NCBI RefSeq assembly: GCF_004208525.1
Contig: NZ_SGIT01000001.1
Coordinates: 372,001 to 436,000 of the forward strand
DNA from: Sphingobacterium corticibacterium
Lineage (GTDB): Bacteria; Bacteroidota; Bacteroidia; Sphingobacteriales; Sphingobacteriaceae
DNA: 64,000 bases
Reading direction: 5' to 3'
Part shown: piece after piece, positions 53,309 to 62,315 of the stretch
Layout: every line of letters begins with the position of its first letter
How positions within the stretch are numbered: position 1 is the first letter of the stretch
Program-made: the position numbers and the translations under genes
Notes under the pieces: generated by a model
Told to the model about the DNA's origin: nothing
Seen by the model: only the letters and a program-made list of their open reading frames with translations
The model's database searches: none

Positions 53309-54697
53309 ATGAATCAGCAAAATATGAATGGTTTCAGAGCAGTTTATCACTATTGTGTTTGGATAATTGTCTTGCAATTTTTGAGCGCCTGTAGCGGGGA
53401 TGGTTTGGATGTCGGGATCGTCAATGAATTGGCCGGTGTTAATAGGGCCGATACGTTAACGGTGGAAGCCAGCACGTTTCTTTTGGATCCGCTACCCACT
53501 ACCGGGCAAGGTGTGTTACTGGTCGGGCGTATAGATGATGCAGATCTCGGTCGTGTAGAATCGCGGTCGTATTTCAGGTTATCGAACGAGCAGCTCGCTT
53601 TAAGCAGCCTGCCGGAAAATTCACGCTATGATTCGTTATCTATTACGCTGTATTACAACGGCTATTCCTATGGCGACACGACAAAATTAACCCGATTCAA
53701 TCTACATCGTGTAATCGAAGATATAGAGCCTTACGAATTTCCGATTGCGTTGGAAGACGATGAGTATCCGGTATTCGCAAGTGGTGGCACAACCTTATTG
53801 GCCAATCGCGAATTTGCGTATGATAGCGAATCACTCGGCTCGGTATCCTTTCGGCCTCGACCCAATACACCGGAAGATACCGTGGTAACCATACGGCTGG
53901 ATGACCAATGGGGGCAGACCCTTTTCGATATGGCCGTGAATGAAGATACGAGGCTGACGGTCAACGATGATTTTGTCAATTTTCTGAAAGGGATGGTCTT
54001 GGTGCCCGCCGATGAGAGTGAGGGGGTAGTTATCGGATTTAAGGATTCGGTCGCCTTGGAAATTCATTATTCTTATGAAACGCAAAATGATGGTATGCGG
54101 GAGGAAGGCGTCATCAGTTTTCCGATAGGGGCAACTACCCACCAATTTAACCGTATCATAATAGATCGTGCAGGAACGCCGTTGGCAGATTTGTCCGACC
54201 AAAATGATAACCTGGCGTCCTCATTAACCGGAAACCGCACCTACCTACAGGGGTTAACGGGAGTGGTTACGCGTTTAAGATTCCCATCGGCCCGGCTATT
54301 TGTGAATGATGGTGCCATCGCCATAACCAAAGCCCAGTTGATCATCGAAACAGATCAGTCGAAAGAGCACGTTTTTTCACCGCCGGATGCCCTTATACTT
54401 ATGCAGGCAAATCGATACGGTACGCCGGTTTCGATCCTGCCCAACAGCTTTCAGAGCGATACACAGACAGCTTACTACCAAATGGGTAGTCAGTCCGGAG
54501 GGGCGGCAAACGGGAAATATGTGTTTGATTTAACGGGGTATATGAATGGTCTGCGAAATAGCGTAGAAGACGAAGCAGTGAGCCTCTTGCTTGCTTTGCC
54601 GACCACGAGTCTTCTATCTGCTGTTGATCATTTGAAAATCGCCGTAAAGGACGTTAGACCTGCTATTAAATTACAAGTATTATACGTAAAATTCTAA
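53309..54697 (+). CDS. DUF4270 family lipoprotein
   Basis: About 462 residues: signal peptide with lipobox LSAC (Cys about 28) then a long beta-rich body with repeated strand patterns (DDADLGRVESRSYFRLS, SLSITLYYNGYSYGDTTKL), matching the Bacteroidota-specific DUF4270 family. Function is unknown. Start at 53309 (or 53324) is favoured over 53159 because it gives a normal signal peptide and lies just after a weak promoter-like element (TTTG 53272, CAGTTTTG 53293). A kelch lipoprotein starts 14 bases later, as in many Bacteroidota. Confidence 0.82.
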   Translation: MNQQNMNGFRAVYHYCVWIIVLQFLSACSGDGLDVGIVNELAGVNRADTLTVEASTFLLDPLPTTGQGVLLVGRIDDADLGRVESRSYFRLSNEQLALSSLPENSRYDSLSITLYYNGYSYGDTTKLTRFNLHRVIEDIEPYEFPIALEDDEYPVFASGGTTLLANREFAYDSESLGSVSFRPRPNTPEDTVVTIRLDDQWGQTLFDMAVNEDTRLTVNDDFVNFLKGMVLVPADESEGVVIGFKDSVALEIHYSYETQNDGMREEGVISFPIGATTHQFNRIIIDRAGTPLADLSDQNDNLASSLTGNRTYLQGLTGVVTRLRFPSARLFVNDGAIAITKAQLIIETDQSKEHVFSPPDALILMQANRYGTPVSILPNSFQSDTQTAYYQMGSQSGGAANGKYVFDLTGYMNGLRNSVEDEAVSLLLALPTTSLLSAVDHLKIAVKDVRPAIKLQVLYVKF

Positions 54698-54710
54698 AAA
54701 CTAAATAAAT

Positions 54711-55697
54711 ATGAATTGGTTAATTAAATTGCTTTTACTAACTGTTGTGTTGTTTGCCGGTGCGGCATGTTCGTCTGATGACGATGATGATCCTGATGAA
54801 TGGACAAAAGGAGCAGATTTTGAGGGGCTTCCAAGAAGCGGTGCCACCAGTTTTACCATAGATGGTTATACCTATATCACCACGGGTTATGGAACGAGCT
54901 CAAACAGATTTGTGGATACTTGGCGTTTTAACCCGGCTCAGGAAAATTGGACACGTGTGGAAGACTTCCCCGGGGCAGCGCGTAACAATGCCGTATCTTT
55001 TGTGATGAACGGAAAAGGATATGTGGGCTTAGGAACCAACTCCAACGTCATGTTTAAAGACTTTTATGAATATGACCCTGCAGGCGATACGTGGACGCGT
55101 GTCACTGACTTTGCCGGTGATGCTCGTTACGGTGCCGCGGCATTTACCCTGAGGGATGTCGGTTATGTAGGTACCGGAAAAGATATGGACGGACAAGATT
55201 TTAACGATTTTTATAGTTATACGCCGAGTGCAGACGGTGGAACTTGGACGAAAATAGCGAGTACACCTAATAAGCGTTCTTTTGCTTTCACCTTTGTGCT
55301 GAACGATTTGGTTTATCTGGGTGGCGGAACCAGTAATAACCAGAATGTTGCATCCTTTTATACATTTGATGGAACGACATGGACACCGAAAGAAGATCTT
55401 TCTGGTCGTGACGATGATTATACCTATAATCTGACCCGATTGAGTCCGGCAGTATTTGTTTTAGACGGACATGCTTATATATCCGGCGGTTTGTCGGCAA
55501 ACAACGGATCGCCGACGACGTCTACATGGAGGTACGTGGTATCGGGGGATTACTGGGAAGAACATCAGGCGTTTGGTGGTTCATCACGGCATCAGGCAGT
55601 TTCTTTTGTTCATGATGGTGCTGCTTACGTGGTAACAGGCCGTAGCGGTACTTCACCTTTTTATGATATGTGGCGATTTATCCCTAATCCATGGTAA
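54711..55697 (+). CDS. Kelch-repeat beta-propeller lipoprotein
   Basis: A 328-residue surface lipoprotein. The signal peptide ends GAAC (Cys about 20) and is followed by SSDDDDDPDEW, an acidic tract typical of the lipoprotein surface-export signal. Six kelch-like blades follow, each with a hydrophobic-G-T/G-G core and a W-T-R/K-V motif (for example ENWTRVEDFPG, DTWTRVTDFAG, TWTKIASTP). Propellers of this type bind glycans or proteins. Role unknown. It lies between DUF4270 (14 bases) and a beta-barrel gene (17 bases), probably one transcript. Confidence 0.88.
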   Translation: MNWLIKLLLLTVVLFAGAACSSDDDDDPDEWTKGADFEGLPRSGATSFTIDGYTYITTGYGTSSNRFVDTWRFNPAQENWTRVEDFPGAARNNAVSFVMNGKGYVGLGTNSNVMFKDFYEYDPAGDTWTRVTDFAGDARYGAAAFTLRDVGYVGTGKDMDGQDFNDFYSYTPSADGGTWTKIASTPNKRSFAFTFVLNDLVYLGGGTSNNQNVASFYTFDGTTWTPKEDLSGRDDDYTYNLTRLSPAVFVLDGHAYISGGLSANNGSPTTSTWRYVVSGDYWEEHQAFGGSSRHQAVSFVHDGAAYVVTGRSGTSPFYDMWRFIPNPW

Positions 55698-55714
55698 TGT
55701 AAACGCGCTCGAAA

Positions 55715-56356
55715 ATGAAAAAAATATATACGATTTGTTTTTTCCTGTCGGCGATACTAAATATGGCGGTTGCGCAAGACTGGAAACTGAATTATGGCGT
55801 TGCCGCAGGTGCCACCAGTTCCATCTATTTGTTGGAGAACATCAGTAGTGGGGTAGGAAGATCGGCTTCCAAAACATATAATGGTCAAGTGTCAGGCTGG
55901 GCAATGTTATCTCCTAATAAATATTTTGGTGTAGAAGGAGGGTTAGCTATAACGGGCTTAGGAGCTGTGTTAAACCAATCTGAATTCGGAAGTCGGGAAG
56001 TCCGGCAGCATACGTATTGGCTTCAAGTACCTGTTAATCTGGTGGCTAAGTTACCTTTACGGGATACCAGTAATTTTTTTCTGAAAGTAGGGGGGTATGC
56101 AGGGGTTGGCTTATTCGGTAAAAATTATATTCCCGATAGTTACAGTGGTTCGGCGAAGCAGGAGTTTTCTTTTGGCGATGATGGTACACAAAAAGGGGTT
56201 GATTTTGGTTGGAACGTCAGTTTTGGTTATAAACTTCGATCCGGATATTTGATAAATATAGGATACCAAAGAGGGTTGACGGATGTAGCTCCTGATCAAG
56301 CCGCGTATGAGCAACGGAATCGTGCCTATACAATCGGTATCGGGTATGAATTTTAA
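55715..56356 (+). CDS. Outer-membrane beta-barrel protein (PorT/OmpA-barrel-like)
   Basis: A 213-residue protein with signal peptide (cut after MAVAQ) and alternating amphipathic strands ending in aromatic YEF, typical of an 8-stranded outer-membrane barrel. Strand-like segments such as GWAMLSPNKYFGVEGGLAI and YQRGLTDVAPDQAAYEQRN are characteristic of the outer membrane protein beta-barrel domain family. Function unknown; it ends the DUF4270-kelch-barrel cluster. Confidence 0.8.
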   Translation: MKKIYTICFFLSAILNMAVAQDWKLNYGVAAGATSSIYLLENISSGVGRSASKTYNGQVSGWAMLSPNKYFGVEGGLAITGLGAVLNQSEFGSREVRQHTYWLQVPVNLVAKLPLRDTSNFFLKVGGYAGVGLFGKNYIPDSYSGSAKQEFSFGDDGTQKGVDFGWNVSFGYKLRSGYLINIGYQRGLTDVAPDQAAYEQRNRAYTIGIGYEF

Positions 56357-56389
56357 GAGAACGTCACCATTTCAACGTTTTTTAGGCAT

Positions 56390-56397
56390 TACTTTTG
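56390..56397 (+). promoter_or_regulatory. -7 promoter box for the OmpA lipoprotein gene
   Basis: TACTTTTG matches TAnnTTTG and lies 34 bases before the ATG at 56432. The -33 region is T-rich but lacks an exact TTTG. Confidence 0.45.
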
Positions 56398-56431
56398 CAA
56401 TGCTTGATATTAAGAAACAAAATGTCAACTT

Positions 56432-57349
56432 ATGATACATAGAAGAATAATCATCATGGCTGTCCTGATTTCTGGTTTATTCCTTGCGAGTTGTGGCGGG
56501 AAGAAAAGATATGCCGCATTGCAAATGCAGCACCAGGATTTGACCGAACGTTATCAACAAAGCCAGATGCAACTGGCAGAAAGTCGGACGAACGTTAAAA
56601 ATTTAGAAGAGCAATTGGCTATGGAGCGTAAAAACAATGCCTCCTTACGTGAAGCATTACGGCGTTTGCAAGGAACGTTGGATATGAGTATAAACCAAAA
56701 TACGCAGGGAAATGTGAATATCTCGAAGTTGGTTGATGAAATTAATGCATCGAATAGATATATCCAGCATCTGGTGAACACCAAAAACAAAAGCGATTCA
56801 CTTAATCTGGTCTTGACCAATAATCTGACGCGTTCTTTAAGTCGCGAAGAGTTGCGCGATGTGGACGTGAAAGTGTTGAAAGGTGTGGTATATATATCAT
56901 TATCGGACAATATGCTATATAGATCAGGTAGTTATGAGATCTCTGAAAGGGCCGGAGAGACACTTAGTAAAATCGCGAAGATCATCCAAGATTACAGAGA
57001 ATACGATGTGCTAATTGAGGGTAATACAGATACCGATCCTATTTCACAGAAAAATATTCGAAACAATTGGGATTTAAGTGTATTGCGTGCTTCATCTGTT
57101 GTGCAAGCATTGCAGAACCAATATGGTGTTGAACCCAAACGTTTGACAGCTGGAGGACGTGGGGAGTATAATCCTGTCGCTGATAATACAACGCCCGATG
57201 GAAAAGCAAGAAACCGCCGCACACAAATTATTATTACGCCGAAACTGGATCAGTTTATGGAGTTGATTGATAAAGCGCCGGAGACAAGTACGGACGCTGA
57301 AGTGCCTGCAGAGACTCCGGATCAACAAGAAAATACGCCAGTATTTTAA
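56432..57349 (+). CDS. OmpA-family peptidoglycan-binding lipoprotein
   Basis: A 305-residue lipoprotein. Signal peptide ends LASC (Cys about 21). A long coiled coil follows (about residues 30-115, QMQHQDLTERYQQSQMQLAE type heptads), then a C-terminal OmpA domain (about 160-275) with LIEGNTDTDPISQ and the peptidoglycan-binding core NWDLSVLRASSVVQAL and R-R-T-Q-I. The tail is acidic and low complexity. It probably tethers the outer membrane to peptidoglycan. Its own -7 box and the long hairpin after it suggest a single-gene unit. Confidence 0.93.
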   Translation: MIHRRIIIMAVLISGLFLASCGGKKRYAALQMQHQDLTERYQQSQMQLAESRTNVKNLEEQLAMERKNNASLREALRRLQGTLDMSINQNTQGNVNISKLVDEINASNRYIQHLVNTKNKSDSLNLVLTNNLTRSLSREELRDVDVKVLKGVVYISLSDNMLYRSGSYEISERAGETLSKIAKIIQDYREYDVLIEGNTDTDPISQKNIRNNWDLSVLRASSVVQALQNQYGVEPKRLTAGGRGEYNPVADNTTPDGKARNRRTQIIITPKLDQFMELIDKAPETSTDAEVPAETPDQQENTPVF

Positions 57350-57370
57350 AATAAAATAGATTTTTAAACC

Positions 57371-57405
57371 AGAAAGAGGCAAGTTTGAAAAACTTGCCTC
57401 TTTCT
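57371..57405. terminator. Long perfect hairpin between the OmpA gene and nhaA
   Basis: A 16-bp perfect stem (57371-57386 with 57390-57405) and a 3-base loop separate these two convergent genes. T-runs on both sides are short, but stem strength makes bidirectional termination likely. Confidence 0.75.
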
Positions 57406-57406
57406 A

Positions 57407-58582
57407 CTATATGTGCGGTCGTTTGCTCAACGCTTTCAAAAAGAAGTAACCAAACAGCCCCGATAGCAGTGAACCTACCAAAACTGCCAGCTTTGCTTCT
57501 TCTACATGTAAGGGATCACTGAAAGATAGTAATGACACAAAAATAGACATCGTGAAACCAATTCCACCAAGCATACCAACACCGGCAATATGCGCCCATG
57601 TTGCTTTATCAGGCAACTGTGCAAGGCCGGATTTTATACATAGAAACGACGTACTAAAAATACCCACTGTTTTGCCGACGAAAAGCCCAATCATAATACC
57701 GAGACCCATAGGTGAAGTCAACCCACCGATCATTTCACTTTGAAACGTGATAGCGGTATTTGCAATGGCAAATAAAGGAACGATGATAAAGTTGACTGGT
57801 TTTGCGATGGTATGCTCTAGTTTCTCCAGTGGAGATTCTACGTCGGTATCGTTTGTTGGGATAGTCATGGCTACGAGAACCCCCGCAATCGTGGCATGGA
57901 TACCCGAATGATGGATAAAATACCATATGAAAATACCGGGGATGAGGTACATCCACAGGTTTTTCACCCCAAAACGATTAAAAGCAACTAAGAGCAAGAG
58001 GATAGCGGCTGCATATAAGAGATAAGTAAAATGAAGTTCGGTAGAATAGAAAACGGCAATAACCAGAATAGCTAATAGGTCGTCTACAATAGCCAGTGCT
58101 GCTAAGAAAACTTTGAGACTTACAGGCACTCGTTTGCCAAGCATGGAAATAACGGCCAGCGCAAAAGCGATATCTGTTGCCATCGGAATACCCCATCCGT
58201 GATGCGTCTCCGTTCCTGCATTGAACAAGGTATAGATGAGTGCCGGAACCAAAGCACCTCCAATAGCCGCTAATATGGGTAATGCAGCCTGGCGGGGAGA
58301 AGATAACTCACCTTCTACGAGTTCACGCTTTATCTCTAAACCCACTAATAAAAAGAAGATCGCCATGAGCCCGTCATTTATCCAGTCGGCTACACTATAT
58401 CGGAGCTGAATGTTGGCGTTTTCAAAGCCCAAATGGGTGCCCAGTAGATTGTTAAATGCCTCCGATAAAGGACTATTTGCAATAATTAATGATAAAATAA
58501 GACATACGAATAATAAGATGCCACCACCTGTACTTGAATCTAAGAAATCTTTAAGGGGTTTTAGATTGATTAATTTTGCCAT
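57407..58582 (-). CDS. nhaA: Na+/H+ antiporter NhaA
   Basis: A 391-residue inner-membrane antiporter of about 12 helices, exchanging sodium for protons to control salt and pH. Conserved segments are the early LVGLEIKRELVEGELS, the central PMATDIAFALAVISMLGKRVP (about residues 131-151) and VDDLLAILVIAVFY containing the ion-binding Asp-Asp pair, and GGIGFTMSIFV near the end. Its stop codon is just beyond the hairpin at 57371-57405. Confidence 0.97.
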   Translation of the reverse strand: MAKLINLKPLKDFLDSSTGGGILLFVCLILSLIIANSPLSEAFNNLLGTHLGFENANIQLRYSVADWINDGLMAIFFLLVGLEIKRELVEGELSSPRQAALPILAAIGGALVPALIYTLFNAGTETHHGWGIPMATDIAFALAVISMLGKRVPVSLKVFLAALAIVDDLLAILVIAVFYSTELHFTYLLYAAAILLLLVAFNRFGVKNLWMYLIPGIFIWYFIHHSGIHATIAGVLVAMTIPTNDTDVESPLEKLEHTIAKPVNFIIVPLFAIANTAITFQSEMIGGLTSPMGLGIMIGLFVGKTVGIFSTSFLCIKSGLAQLPDKATWAHIAGVGMLGGIGFTMSIFVSLLSFSDPLHVEEAKLAVLVGSLLSGLFGYFFLKALSKRPHI

Positions 58583-58708
58583 GACGACGAAGTTATTGAA
58601 AATTATTTGTTTTCACTACCTTTGATAATATGAAATGTCCATGATTGCAAATCACAAACGCCGATGAATATAGTCTGGGCATTCCATATGATCTTTAAAA
58701 GACAAACC

Positions 58709-58740
58709 GTAAGTATTCATTTATATAAATGAATACTTAC
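58709..58740. repeat. 32-bp perfect palindrome upstream of xerD
   Basis: Two 16-base arms are exact reverse complements with no spacer (left arm GTAAGTATTCATTTAT). It is AT-rich, lacks a T-run after it, and lies 60 bases before the recombinase start codon in a 218-base spacer that otherwise shows nothing. It could be an operator for a dimeric regulator or a recombination site; neither is proven. Confidence 0.9.
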
Positions 58741-58800
58741 ACTTATAGATAATTATATACATATGAAATACTGCCTATTAAAAAGACAATTTATTCACAT

Positions 58801-59694
58801 ATGACATGGGATCTCGTGAAAAAAGATTTCAAGCGCTATTTGCAATTGGAACGTAATCTCGCAAACCATTCGATAGCTGCTTATTTGAATGATGTGCAGA
58901 AGTTGGAAGCCTATTGTAGCTTTAAGCGAAAGGAGCTTGATCAAATAGATACCCTGTTTATACAGCAATTTCTCGTTTTTATCAATGATTTCAGCATTTC
59001 GCCTTTTACACAAGCCAGACTTCTTTCCGGGTTGCGAACTTTTTTTGCATTCCTCCAGATTGAATATGACCGGAAAGATAATCCGACTGAACTATTGGAA
59101 TCCCCTCGGTTAAACCGTAAAATTCCCAGTGTGCTAAACCTCGAAGAGATAGATGCACTAATTGCGGCTATTGACGTGTCTACATTAGAAGGCATGCGTA
59201 ATAAAGCCATTTTGGAAGTATTGTATGGATGTGGTTTGCGTGTTTCAGAATTGGTGACATTAAAAATTTCGAATCTTTACTTAGATGTAGAGTTTATCAA
59301 AGTTGAGGGAAAGGGAAATAAGGAGCGTCTCATTCCTATCGGACAGCAGGCTATTAAATATTTGAAAATATATCTGGAAGAAATACGCCCTCATATTCCG
59401 ATACAAACAGGATATGAAGATATCGTATTTCTAAATAGGAGAGGAAGGCAGTTAACGCGTGTTATGGTATTCCTTATTATTAAAGATCTGGCCAAAAAAA
59501 TAGGTCTTACGAAAACGATTAGTCCCCATACTTTTCGGCATTCGTTTGCTTCTCACTTAGTAGAGGGGGGGGCGGATTTACGTGCCGTACAGGATATGCT
59601 TGGGCATGAAAGTATTACAACCACAGAGATTTATACACATATTGATAAAGATTATTTACAGTCTGTTATCACACAATACCACCCAAGATCATAA
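58801..59694 (+). CDS. xerD: Site-specific tyrosine recombinase XerD/XerC
   Basis: A 297-residue tyrosine recombinase that resolves chromosome dimers at dif sites. N-terminal SAM-like core-binding domain (about 1-90) and catalytic domain with all six active residues: Arg147 (GLRVSEL), Lys171 (GKGNKER), His243 and Arg246 (HTFRHSFASHL), His269 (LGHES) and nucleophile Tyr278. Length and motifs are those of a housekeeping Xer protein rather than a phage integrase. Choice of XerD over XerC rests on overall similarity and is not certain. Confidence 0.92.
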   Translation: MTWDLVKKDFKRYLQLERNLANHSIAAYLNDVQKLEAYCSFKRKELDQIDTLFIQQFLVFINDFSISPFTQARLLSGLRTFFAFLQIEYDRKDNPTELLESPRLNRKIPSVLNLEEIDALIAAIDVSTLEGMRNKAILEVLYGCGLRVSELVTLKISNLYLDVEFIKVEGKGNKERLIPIGQQAIKYLKIYLEEIRPHIPIQTGYEDIVFLNRRGRQLTRVMVFLIIKDLAKKIGLTKTISPHTFRHSFASHLVEGGADLRAVQDMLGHESITTTEIYTHIDKDYLQSVITQYHPRS

Positions 59695-59731
59695 TCTCCT
59701 CCGGATGTTAATGCAACTAAGTAAACTTTAA

Positions 59732-59762
59732 TTTGCAATATGATTGCATTTACTTATCTTTG
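59732..59762 (+). promoter_or_regulatory. Promoter for the His-rich protein / metal-receptor genes
   Basis: TTTG (59732-59735) and TATCTTTG (59755-59762) are separated by 19 bases, matching the Bacteroidota consensus. Transcription would start near 59768, only about 4 bases before the ATG at 59772. No Fur- or Zur-like palindrome was recognised around it. Confidence 0.65.
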
Positions 59763-59771
59763 TGGCTTCTT

Positions 59772-60095
59772 ATGGTAGCGAAGATAGGGCGGTTTATAGG
59801 TGTGATCATGGCATTACTGGTGTTGTCAACAAGTAATGGGCTTCATTATACGCATGATATTACACACCATCACGATTGTTCATCTTCGGATCATCAAGAA
59901 CATCCCGATGCAGATGAATGCGCACTTTGTTGGTTTGTTTTACATCAAGTAAGTCATCATTTTGCGATAGATAGTTTGTTGCCGGATATCGCGGTACAGA
60001 CGTGTATAAATCTACGTAATGGAAGAAATTCTTTATTTTTTCCGGATGGAATAGAACGTTTACAACGCAACAAAGACCCGCCGCAACACGTATAA
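59772..60095 (+). CDS. Small His/Cys-rich exported protein of a probable metal-uptake locus
   Basis: A 107-residue protein with an N-terminal hydrophobic segment (GRFIGVIMALLVLSTSNG) followed by a metal-ligand-rich stretch containing HYTHDITHHHDC, SSDHQEHPDADEC and ALCWFVLHQVSHHF. Dense His, Cys and acidic residues suggest binding of Zn, Cu or similar ions in the periplasm. No known family could be assigned. The promoter boxes at 59732 and 59755 rule out the upstream TTG start at 59733. It lies 89 bases before a TonB receptor of the metal type, so a role in metal capture is inferred. Confidence 0.7.
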   Translation: MVAKIGRFIGVIMALLVLSTSNGLHYTHDITHHHDCSSSDHQEHPDADECALCWFVLHQVSHHFAIDSLLPDIAVQTCINLRNGRNSLFFPDGIERLQRNKDPPQHV

Positions 60096-60184
60096 ACCCA
60101 CGTCGTTCAGATTTAGATCCTGTTAATTTGTATGATCAGAATTTAAACAGGCTCTTATAACATTTCTTAAAAATTTTTAAATAG

Positions 60185-62302
60185 ATGCAATACAAATGCT
60201 TAGCCCTGTGTTGGGTGCTATGGCTTTTTGCCGTCCCTGGTAAGGGGCAAGAAGAACGTTCATCGTTTTTGAAAAGACAGGATTCCATTCATTTGCAAGA
60301 TGTGGAAGTCATTGGGCGTCGTGGCGAATTATCCCAAAGTATACATCGTCTCTCTACGCAGGAGATGCAAGAAAACAAAGGAAAACCTTTGGCAGAATCG
60401 CTGACGGATATTTCCGGCGTGTCTACGATTGGGATGGGAAGCAGCATTGTGAAGCCTGTTATCAATGGGCTCCACAGCAACCGGATACTTATTCTAAACA
60501 ATGGAGTCCGCCAGGAAGGACAGCAGTGGGGTATGGAGCATGCACCAGAAATCGATCCTTTCACCGCAGCCCAGCTGGAGGTCGTAAAAGGCGCGCAAGG
60601 TGTTCGATATGGGGCAGATGCGTTGGGAGGTGTTATCCTTGTGTCGGCAAATGATATTGATTTAGAGAAAGAATGGAAAGGAAATCTTGATTTGATAGGG
60701 CAGTCGAACGGACGTGGGGGAATGATAAATGTGCTTTTGGAAGGGGCGGTGAAAGCCTTGCCCGGATTAGGTTGGCGTATGCAAACAAGTGGTAAAAAAA
60801 TGGGGAATTATAAAACGGCCGATTACTTCTTGGGTAATACGGGAGTAGATGAATTCAACTATGCCGGAACATTGCAATATAAAAAAGACAAAAATCAACT
60901 GGAATTGTATTTTAGTCATTTTGGAACACAATTGGGCATCTTTCGGGGTGCTCATATCGGTACGGTTGAAGATATTCAAGCACGTATAGACCATGGACGT
61001 CCTTTTGAAACTTATGATTTTAGTTATCAAATAGAAGCACCTCGGCAAAAGGTAACGCACGATCTGGTTAAAGCGTCGTGGGAACATCAACTTCGTGCTG
61101 ACCGTCGATTGGAAATGCACTATGGATTGCAACGAAACCATCGTCGGGAATACGATCTACGAAGAGTGGAATCAGACGATCTTCCCATGGCGGATATGGT
61201 ATTGACCACACAAAGCTTGGATGTCGTGGTGAAGGAAGGTCATAGCTCAATAGGTGTACAATCGCTAATACAGGTCAATAATAATATGCCCGGTACGGGT
61301 ACAACACCTATTATTCCTAATTTTGACAGCTACGCAGTGGGCATATTTGCCGTGCACCAGTTTCACATTGATAGGTGGCACGCGGAAATAGGTGGTCGCT
61401 ATGATTTCAAGTATTTGGATATCGCGGGATATCGCTATCGAAGAGATGCTATCGATGATGATGGAACAGTAGAGCAGTATCTTCTAACAGACACTCGTCG
61501 ATTTCACAATGCGTCGGGAACAGTCGGTACGCTTTATCATTTTTCACCCAAATTAAGCTGGAAAAGTAATATTGGGTTGGCCTGGCGCGCACCTTCCGTT
61601 AATGAGTTGTATAGCGACGGCGTACACCATGGAAGTGCGACTTATGAGCTGGGAAATCCAGATCTCCGTAGTGAAAAAGGCTTAAAATGGATAAACGCTT
61701 TTATATGGAGTGATGAACGTCTCCAAGCAACGGCCGATGTCTATGCGCAGATGCTATACGATTATATTTATGCACAGCCCAACCCGGATGCTGTTCGCCA
61801 AACGATTCGAGGTACCTTTCCACTGTTCGCTTATCAACAGCACAACGCTTTTTTTTATGGTGCTGATTTGCAATTGCGCTATGCGTTTCTAAATACGTTT
61901 CACTATGATGTGCGTGCATCCATCGTGCGTGCGCGTAATGTGGAGTTGGATACTTATTTGCCTTATATTCCATCTGCACGTTTTCAACAGGCACTTTCAT
62001 GGGCCTATTGGGGTGATTCACAGCCGGAAAGCTATCTCAAGTTTGCACATCGCTTTGTCGCAAAGCAAAATCAATATGAGGAGGGAATGGATTATGTCGC
62101 ACCGCCACCCGCTTACCATTTGTTTGACGTCGTGGCGAGTAAGCACATCAAAACAGATACGGATACTGGCACATCTTGGAATGTTATGCTGTCGGTAGAA
62201 AATTTATTCAATCGTTCCTATAAGGATTATATGGATCGATTTCGTTATTTCACCCATCAAATGGGTAGAAATATAAACGTAAAAATTTCTTATCAATTTT
62301 AA
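60185..62302 (+). CDS. TonB-dependent receptor, probable zinc/copper-type metal transporter
   Basis: A 705-residue outer-membrane receptor with signal peptide (cut near PGKGQ), plug domain (about 40-160) and 22-stranded barrel ending in KISYQF. The plug has VKPVINGLHSNRILILNNGVRQEGQQWGMEHAPEIDPF (split around residues 85-125) and VVKGAQGVRYGADALGGVILV, matching the ZnuD-like group that imports zinc or copper rather than siderophores or glycans. No carboxypeptidase-regulatory domain is present, unlike the SusC protein in this window. Neighbouring His-rich genes support a metal substrate. Confidence 0.88.
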   Translation: MQYKCLALCWVLWLFAVPGKGQEERSSFLKRQDSIHLQDVEVIGRRGELSQSIHRLSTQEMQENKGKPLAESLTDISGVSTIGMGSSIVKPVINGLHSNRILILNNGVRQEGQQWGMEHAPEIDPFTAAQLEVVKGAQGVRYGADALGGVILVSANDIDLEKEWKGNLDLIGQSNGRGGMINVLLEGAVKALPGLGWRMQTSGKKMGNYKTADYFLGNTGVDEFNYAGTLQYKKDKNQLELYFSHFGTQLGIFRGAHIGTVEDIQARIDHGRPFETYDFSYQIEAPRQKVTHDLVKASWEHQLRADRRLEMHYGLQRNHRREYDLRRVESDDLPMADMVLTTQSLDVVVKEGHSSIGVQSLIQVNNNMPGTGTTPIIPNFDSYAVGIFAVHQFHIDRWHAEIGGRYDFKYLDIAGYRYRRDAIDDDGTVEQYLLTDTRRFHNASGTVGTLYHFSPKLSWKSNIGLAWRAPSVNELYSDGVHHGSATYELGNPDLRSEKGLKWINAFIWSDERLQATADVYAQMLYDYIYAQPNPDAVRQTIRGTFPLFAYQQHNAFFYGADLQLRYAFLNTFHYDVRASIVRARNVELDTYLPYIPSARFQQALSWAYWGDSQPESYLKFAHRFVAKQNQYEEGMDYVAPPPAYHLFDVVASKHIKTDTDTGTSWNVMLSVENLFNRSYKDYMDRFRYFTHQMGRNINVKISYQF

Positions 62303-62315
62303 AATTATCAAAATC

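Noticed and set aside
58801..59694. The tyrosine recombinase as an integrase of a mobile element
   Set aside because: Length and motifs fit housekeeping Xer proteins; no attachment-site duplication, phage or transfer genes are nearby, and the tRNA-Arg gene at 63020 is intact and distant.
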